DNA of 64,000 bases, taken from Chamaea fasciata (Eukaryota; Chordata; Aves; Passeriformes; Sylviidae). The DNA lies in NCBI GenBank assembly GCA_029207755.1, contig JARCOQ010000002.1, forward strand, positions 12,353,156 through 12,417,155, read 5' to 3'. The translations under genes were made by a program, and so were the position numbers. The notes under the pieces were generated by a model, which did not search any database, was not told the origin of the DNA, and saw only the letters and a list, made by a program, of their open reading frames with translations. Shown here one piece after another: positions 58,936 through 64,000 of the stretch (position 1 is its first letter; each line of letters starts with the position of its first letter).

Positions 58936-59053
58936 TTGTACAGTGTTGCCAGCAAAATATTCTCAAGTAGGGTAATTTTATTTAACTTTACTGCTTGCCA
59001 GTGGACAAAAATTTCTGACCCCTGATTCAGACAGTAAGAAAAAAACATAAAAC
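58936..59053. repeat. Direct repeat, copy 1
   Basis: About 118 bp starting ttgtacagtgttgccagca, matched by the copy at 59419-59536 at roughly 90% identity by eye. The copies lie 483 bp apart. It may be an LTR end or a tandem duplication; no coding content. Confidence 0.85.
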
Positions 59054-59217
59054 AAATAAATACTTACATAACATTTATCCTCTTCCCTCCATAAACCTCT
59101 ATCTTCAAAGTGTTCACTGTTGGGTATACTCTCTCCATCAAAATTATTTTAAGGAGGTGTTGGATTGCAGAGGAGAGAGAGGTGATCACATAACTGTGTT
59201 TGTTTGGTTTCTTTTTT

Positions 59218-59250
59218 GTTTGTTTGTTTGTTTGTTTGTTTGTTTGTTTT
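59218..59250. repeat. (GTTT)n microsatellite
   Basis: Eight gttt units on the plus strand, between the two direct repeats. Confidence 0.95.
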
Positions 59251-59418
59251 TTATCATGAGATGATTTTTGTCCATGCTGGGTGTAATGGTTCCTTTCTGC
59301 CACTCTCCACTTACTGGTTTCCTGACATCTTGTTCTCCTGTCCATGCACTGGTCCCGACTGCACCCAGGCTGTGGTGCCTCAGCTCTGTTTCCTCTCAGA
59401 TTGCAGGTTCTCTACTGT

Positions 59419-59536
59419 TTGTATAGTGTTACCAGCAAAATATTCTCAAATAGGGTGATTTTATTTGACACTGCTGCTTGCCAGTGGACAAAAATTTCTG
59501 ATCCCTGATTCAGACAGTAAGAAAGAGAATAGAAAA
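59419..59536. repeat. Direct repeat, copy 2
   Basis: Starts ttgtatagtgttaccagca and matches copy 1 up to the run after 'cagacagtaagaa'. LTR-like sequence follows it but not copy 1. Confidence 0.85.
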
Positions 59537-59830
59537 CTATTAAAGAAATGGTTAAACCACAGGTCACTGCAACATAGGGACATCCCTGCCCTGGTGTGAG
59601 TCACCCATGGGCTGCAGTTCTTCACAACTGGCACAGGTGAAGAGCCACAGTCTCTTGCCCATGTCCCTACTCTAGCCTGCATCACCACCTTGTGTCAGTT
59701 CATGGCCTTATCCCACAGAGGGTCCCACCATACCCACCTCCTACTTACACCTTGTTACTTCTGACCAACAAGTGGAGTTCTCTGGTCACCTGACTGAAAC
59801 CAGGGGATTGGACACTGAGATAGGACTAGG
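59537..59830. mobile_element. Probable avian LTR fragment
   Basis: Text such as 'cacccatgggctgcagttct' at about 59603 resembles the internal repeats of the LTR at 11283-12330. Together with the direct repeat before it, this suggests an old LTR on the plus strand. Boundaries and family are uncertain. Confidence 0.35.
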
Positions 59831-62800
59831 ATTGCCAAAGTGAGGTTGAAGCCTGGGACTGAGTCAGGATATCACAATAAGATGGGAAGTGCATCAGAAA
59901 AAATTCAGTGTGGCATCAGTGGGGACAAATTAAAGTGGCTGGTAAAAGGTCTGCTATGGACAGGATATAGGAGGATGACCTGGTAGAGGATTCAAAAGCA
60001 TTAAATTAAAAGTTGTCAGGAAAGAAGGCTCTGTATTTTACCAATACATAGCATGTGTTTCAGCAAACTATTCAGCCTTTCAAAATTCTTTTATGGGTGC
60101 TCTGCTCCACCTTTCCAAGACTCTGGAATTCTCTGCATCAGTCATATTTTCTTTGCACATGTTATGAAGAATATTTTCTTTTCACCAGCCTGATACACAA
60201 ATGCAGTGATGGGCCTGCACAAATGAAAAGTATGTGCAAAGATGTTTCCCTAATCTTGCAGATGAATGAGGCACACTATTCCTAGAATATCCCTAAAGAA
60301 AACAGGAGGAACCTTCACATGGTGAGTTCCTGTTATGAGCTGGATACAGAGAATTATAAGTACTCAGGCTATTGAGAGAGATTCAGGTGTCATGAGGATA
60401 TTTCAGGATGGATATTTCTTACTCTGTTGGGTTTCTACTTCCTTTCATCATTTCTCAGCAGCAGCAACAATAATAAAAAGAAGGAAAAAAAGAAAGCAAC
60501 AGTCTGGAGATATTTGCCTATATGTGGTACTGATTTTTGTTTTCACTCTACTGTATTCCACACTGTAAAAAACAATGGTAAGGCTTAGTCTGTTCTTTGT
60601 GTTTCTTTGAACCTTCAGGAGAAGTTCTCATTTGTATACAAATTCTACCTGTTAAATCTCACAGAGCAAAGCCTCATTCTGCTGTAATTAAATCAGACAA
60701 AAAACCCAGCCAAACTAGAGCCAACAGATGGTGTGCATCATATGACAATCTTTAGGAGTCACTTTGAAGTAGTGTTCTTTATAATAAGCCCTGTCACAGC
60801 ATGTTGTATTAACAGTTCCCCATTTTCAGGTTTCAAAATTATTTTGTATGACGTGTTGAAGAAACATATATTTGTCTGCTTTTATTGTTTAATATTCATC
60901 TATATTGAATATTGATCAGGGGGCCACCATTCGCATCAAGAACTGAATGCACAGAGCAACCTAAACATCTGGATAAAAAATATTTCTGAGTTCAGACCAC
61001 ACAGACATATTCAGAAATGTATTTTCAAGTGTTTTCCAGAGTAAAGGACCTTAGAAGATTAAATCCAGAAAAATCAGAGAGTAGAAATTTTGTCATCAAA
61101 AAGGAAGTTATTGATGCAGTTAGCTACACTCTGATTAATAACACATTCATCTAATGCAATGAAAGATTTTCAGAGTAATGATATGGTTTTCTGTTAGCAA
61201 AGAGGAAGTAAAAATGCAAGAGATTCCCTTATGAGGTTATTCATGTTGTGCCATCCCCATTCCTTGTTTCTGACAGCTAACACCCACTTCTCATGCAAAT
61301 CTTGCCTTGAACATTTTGCTCCAAGGAAAATCCTACTTTTCCAAGACCACATTGTAATTATATTTGTCATTCTTGTCATATTGCTTAAATGTCACTATGG
61401 AGAAAATAATACAGTAATTAGCAGTGATTTGTGAAGAGTGTTTCCTCTGGGTCTAGTTCTTCAGAGCAGAAATCCTCTAACTTTTGTATTGGGGGGTTGC
61501 ACTTCTTGCTTCCTGTAGTAGTCAATGATTTTTGCCTCTTCACCACAGAGGTGTTGCAGATTTTTCTGTGTGCTCACATTCCTGAGCACATCTCTATGCA
61601 CTGAAAATCAATATTCAGGTGTGCTGCAAACTCTCACCTGTTTACTTCCAGGACAACACCTAGTGTGACAAAAAAAACAGAAAAAAATGTTCTTGCAGTC
61701 AAACTGTGTTGTCTTGTCTACTCAGGGTATTGCATAGATTTTCTACACTGCCTTAAATTTAAATAACACCGGTCATGTTATCTATCCAAAATCCTCACAT
61801 TGTAGAGGTCACTGTGAGCCACTCCCTTCCCTTTTGCTTAAGAATGTCTTCTCCAACTTTATTCTGTAGAATATTTTAAAATGCCTCACTCTAAACAGGA
61901 ACTGACTCTTGTGGGGGTTGACTCTAACAAAGCTAAAGATTCTGGTTTAAGGAATGAGTTTTAAGCAGAAATGTGACCTGAGTAAAGATGTTCACTCCTT
62001 AAGAACAGTGAAAATAAAATAGAACAATATGAGGTGTAGCTGCACCTTGTTACCAGGTAAGAATTGCAGCAGATTATTCACATTTTGAAGATGTTTAAAA
62101 GAATCATCCTGAAATTCTAGATGTGACTGAAATACAGATTATTTAGAAAGTAAAAATCCCGCATCACTCACTAGAAAAAAAAAACTATTCTCCATCCAAT
62201 GATTTATGGCATATTTTTAATTTTTTGTACAATTAGATACACACTATAATGCAGGCTGTTTCTGATTAATTTTTATATTTCACTTTCAGATACAATTTAT
62301 AAATACATGATCTTTTAGTAGAGTTTTGAAAAAAATTGAAGCTGTAAAGCTGTAGATATAAAGGTTGGTGTCAGAATGAATCACGTTTTTGTCATTTGAA
62401 GTAGTGTACCTCAAATGTATTAGCAAAACAAAAGAAAAAAAAATTCTGAAGTCTTTTGGTGGATTGTTGTATTTTAGAGTTTCAAAAGTAGGACAACATC
62501 TGAGTTTACTAGCATTTTAAGGATTAAAACCACATTATGTAGAATATGAAATAACACCTTTAACAGGAAACAATGCAATAACATTCTACATGATAGTCAT
62601 TTCAAATTGCTCTTCTCAGCACAAGTGTTGTAATTTGAAAATACAATTTTGTTGTATTTTCAAATTACTTGTTTCTTGCATTTTCTTGCGTATTGTGGAA
62701 CCATTTATAAGAATTCCATTTCTTATTTTTATTTTCCCAGGTACCCATTTCTGAAGCAAAACCTTTGATACTAATAGCTGACTGGAGGTTCTTCCTTTTT

Positions 62801-64000
62801 TTCCCTCCAGATCAAAACATGTTTCTTGGCCTTCATTTTCTAATCCGTTTTTGAAGCTCATTTCTCCCACTTTCAACCCTGTAACATCACATTATACCAG
62901 ACACTTCTGCATTTTAAATGTCTGACTTGAGATGAAAATTAGGAAATAACATCTATGAAATAACACACAAAAGTGTGGCTTTTTGCTGCTGTGCTAAGGA
63001 CATTTAGTTACACATTTCTTTATGATCCCTGGACAACGTTATTTTTATAATAATTTCTCATCTACACTAGGATCTCTTTCAGGGGTTCAGTATTCCCATA
63101 TTTGGAAAAAGGTACTTGAAGTAGTGTGAGAAATGCCATGAGATAGGTGATGAAGGGATTTCCATGAGATATACAGTGAAATATAAAATGTCAGCATTAT
63201 AGTGGGCAGAATGGCCCATTGATGGTAGTGATAAATTATCAGGCAGAGGCCAGATGACCTCTACTGTTGCATTGGCCACGTGGAAGAGGGACTGATGCTG
63301 ACACATCACAGTCCTGGTCTGCCCTCACACAATACCCACAGCCTTTGCAACCTCTCGCTTTGTAACTCTTGATATGCCTCTGTAGTAAACACACCCCCAA
63401 CAGGTGTTCCCAAATAGGAAAAGAGTTTCAGTATACCTTTAGACATTTTAGGAAGTTTACCTAGATTTTTCCATACCTTCCTGGCAGTAATTGGCTCAGT
63501 GCCAAGAGATAAGCATCTTTTGGACCTTGTCACCCTTCTTCAAACCCTGTATTTCTCTCTATTAGCTGCAAGCCAGGTTGTCCCTCCTAAAACATTCAGT
63601 ACTTAGGAAGGACCACAAAAGAAAAAGGGCTTTTTGGAGTGCTTTAGGAAAGTGTCAGAGGTTTTCTTGGAAAGCTATGAGCTGCTTGTCATTTGTTTTC
63701 TGTAACAATTACTATTTTGTTATTTTTCCTTATTAAACCTTTTGCTTTACAAAACACCTCTGAAGAGCAGTTCAGTAATTAATTTTAGCCACTTCTCTGC
63801 AAAGGCTAGACCCTCAGAGATTGATACATTAGCACATGGTTTACAAGACTCTGACCATGTGCTAACAATTTACATATAAAATTGATGGGCTTGCTAAGCC
63901 TTATATGACAGCAACAGGATATTTTGACTACAGTCCCATCCCTACTCCTCCCAATAATGTAAGTTAACATTTGAAGGGCTCCACGTCAGAGGATCAGAAT
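59831..64000. other. AT-rich unassigned sequence (4.2 kb)
   Basis: No gene, RNA or repeat family recognised. Minus-strand open frames at 63079-63309 and 63306-63533 touch each other but have no recognisable domain. Confidence 0.5.

Overview
The window reads as AT-rich intergenic or intronic DNA from a bird, most probably a passerine. The evidence is several CR1 LINE fragments, two ending in the avian-style octamer pair ATTCTRTG; a tRNA-Ile-headed SINE with a CR1-like tail, as in the passerine TguSINE1 family; and many LTR pieces resembling avian endogenous retroviruses. I find no convincing host protein-coding gene, no functional tRNA or rRNA gene, no CpG-island promoter and no CRISPR. Most short open frames are chance frames in AT-rich DNA or lie inside repeats.

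The main object is one nearly complete endogenous retrovirus on the minus strand (31120-37334, about 6.2 kb). It has two LTRs of 518 and 519 bp (7 substitutions and one 1-bp indel apart), a 5-bp target duplication (ttcct), a tRNA-Lys-type primer binding site and a polypurine tract. An unbroken 600-codon gag is followed in the same frame by protease, reverse transcriptase, RNase H and integrase regions. There is no env and no dUTPase. The gag lacks CCHC knuckles, the RT has YIDD, and the 5-bp duplication fits class III (ERV-L-like) elements. Gag is open, but pol carries ten internal stops (nine TAG, one TGA), two frameshifts and replaced catalytic residues in RNase H and integrase. That is far more damage than the LTR divergence predicts.

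Other layout: 0.3-2.9 kb, a CR1 scrap and an LTR split by a second LTR-like insertion; 8.3-8.9 kb, LTR and CR1 scraps; 11.3-12.85 kb, a long solo LTR followed by CR1; 15.4-15.8 kb, a possible BPI-fold retropseudogene (weak); 24.5-25.9 kb, a solo LTR with a near-perfect 6-bp target duplication set between older LTR pieces; 26.7-27.1 kb, CR1; 41.2-41.7 and 46.3-46.9 kb, solo LTRs; 45.4-45.9 kb, CR1; 48.8 kb, a 192-nt pure polypurine microsatellite; 51.4 kb, an A/C-only tract; 52.3-54.7 kb, a long decayed CR1; 57.4 kb, the SINE; 58.9-59.8 kb, a direct-repeat pair and LTR-like DNA. The remainder is unassigned AT-rich sequence.
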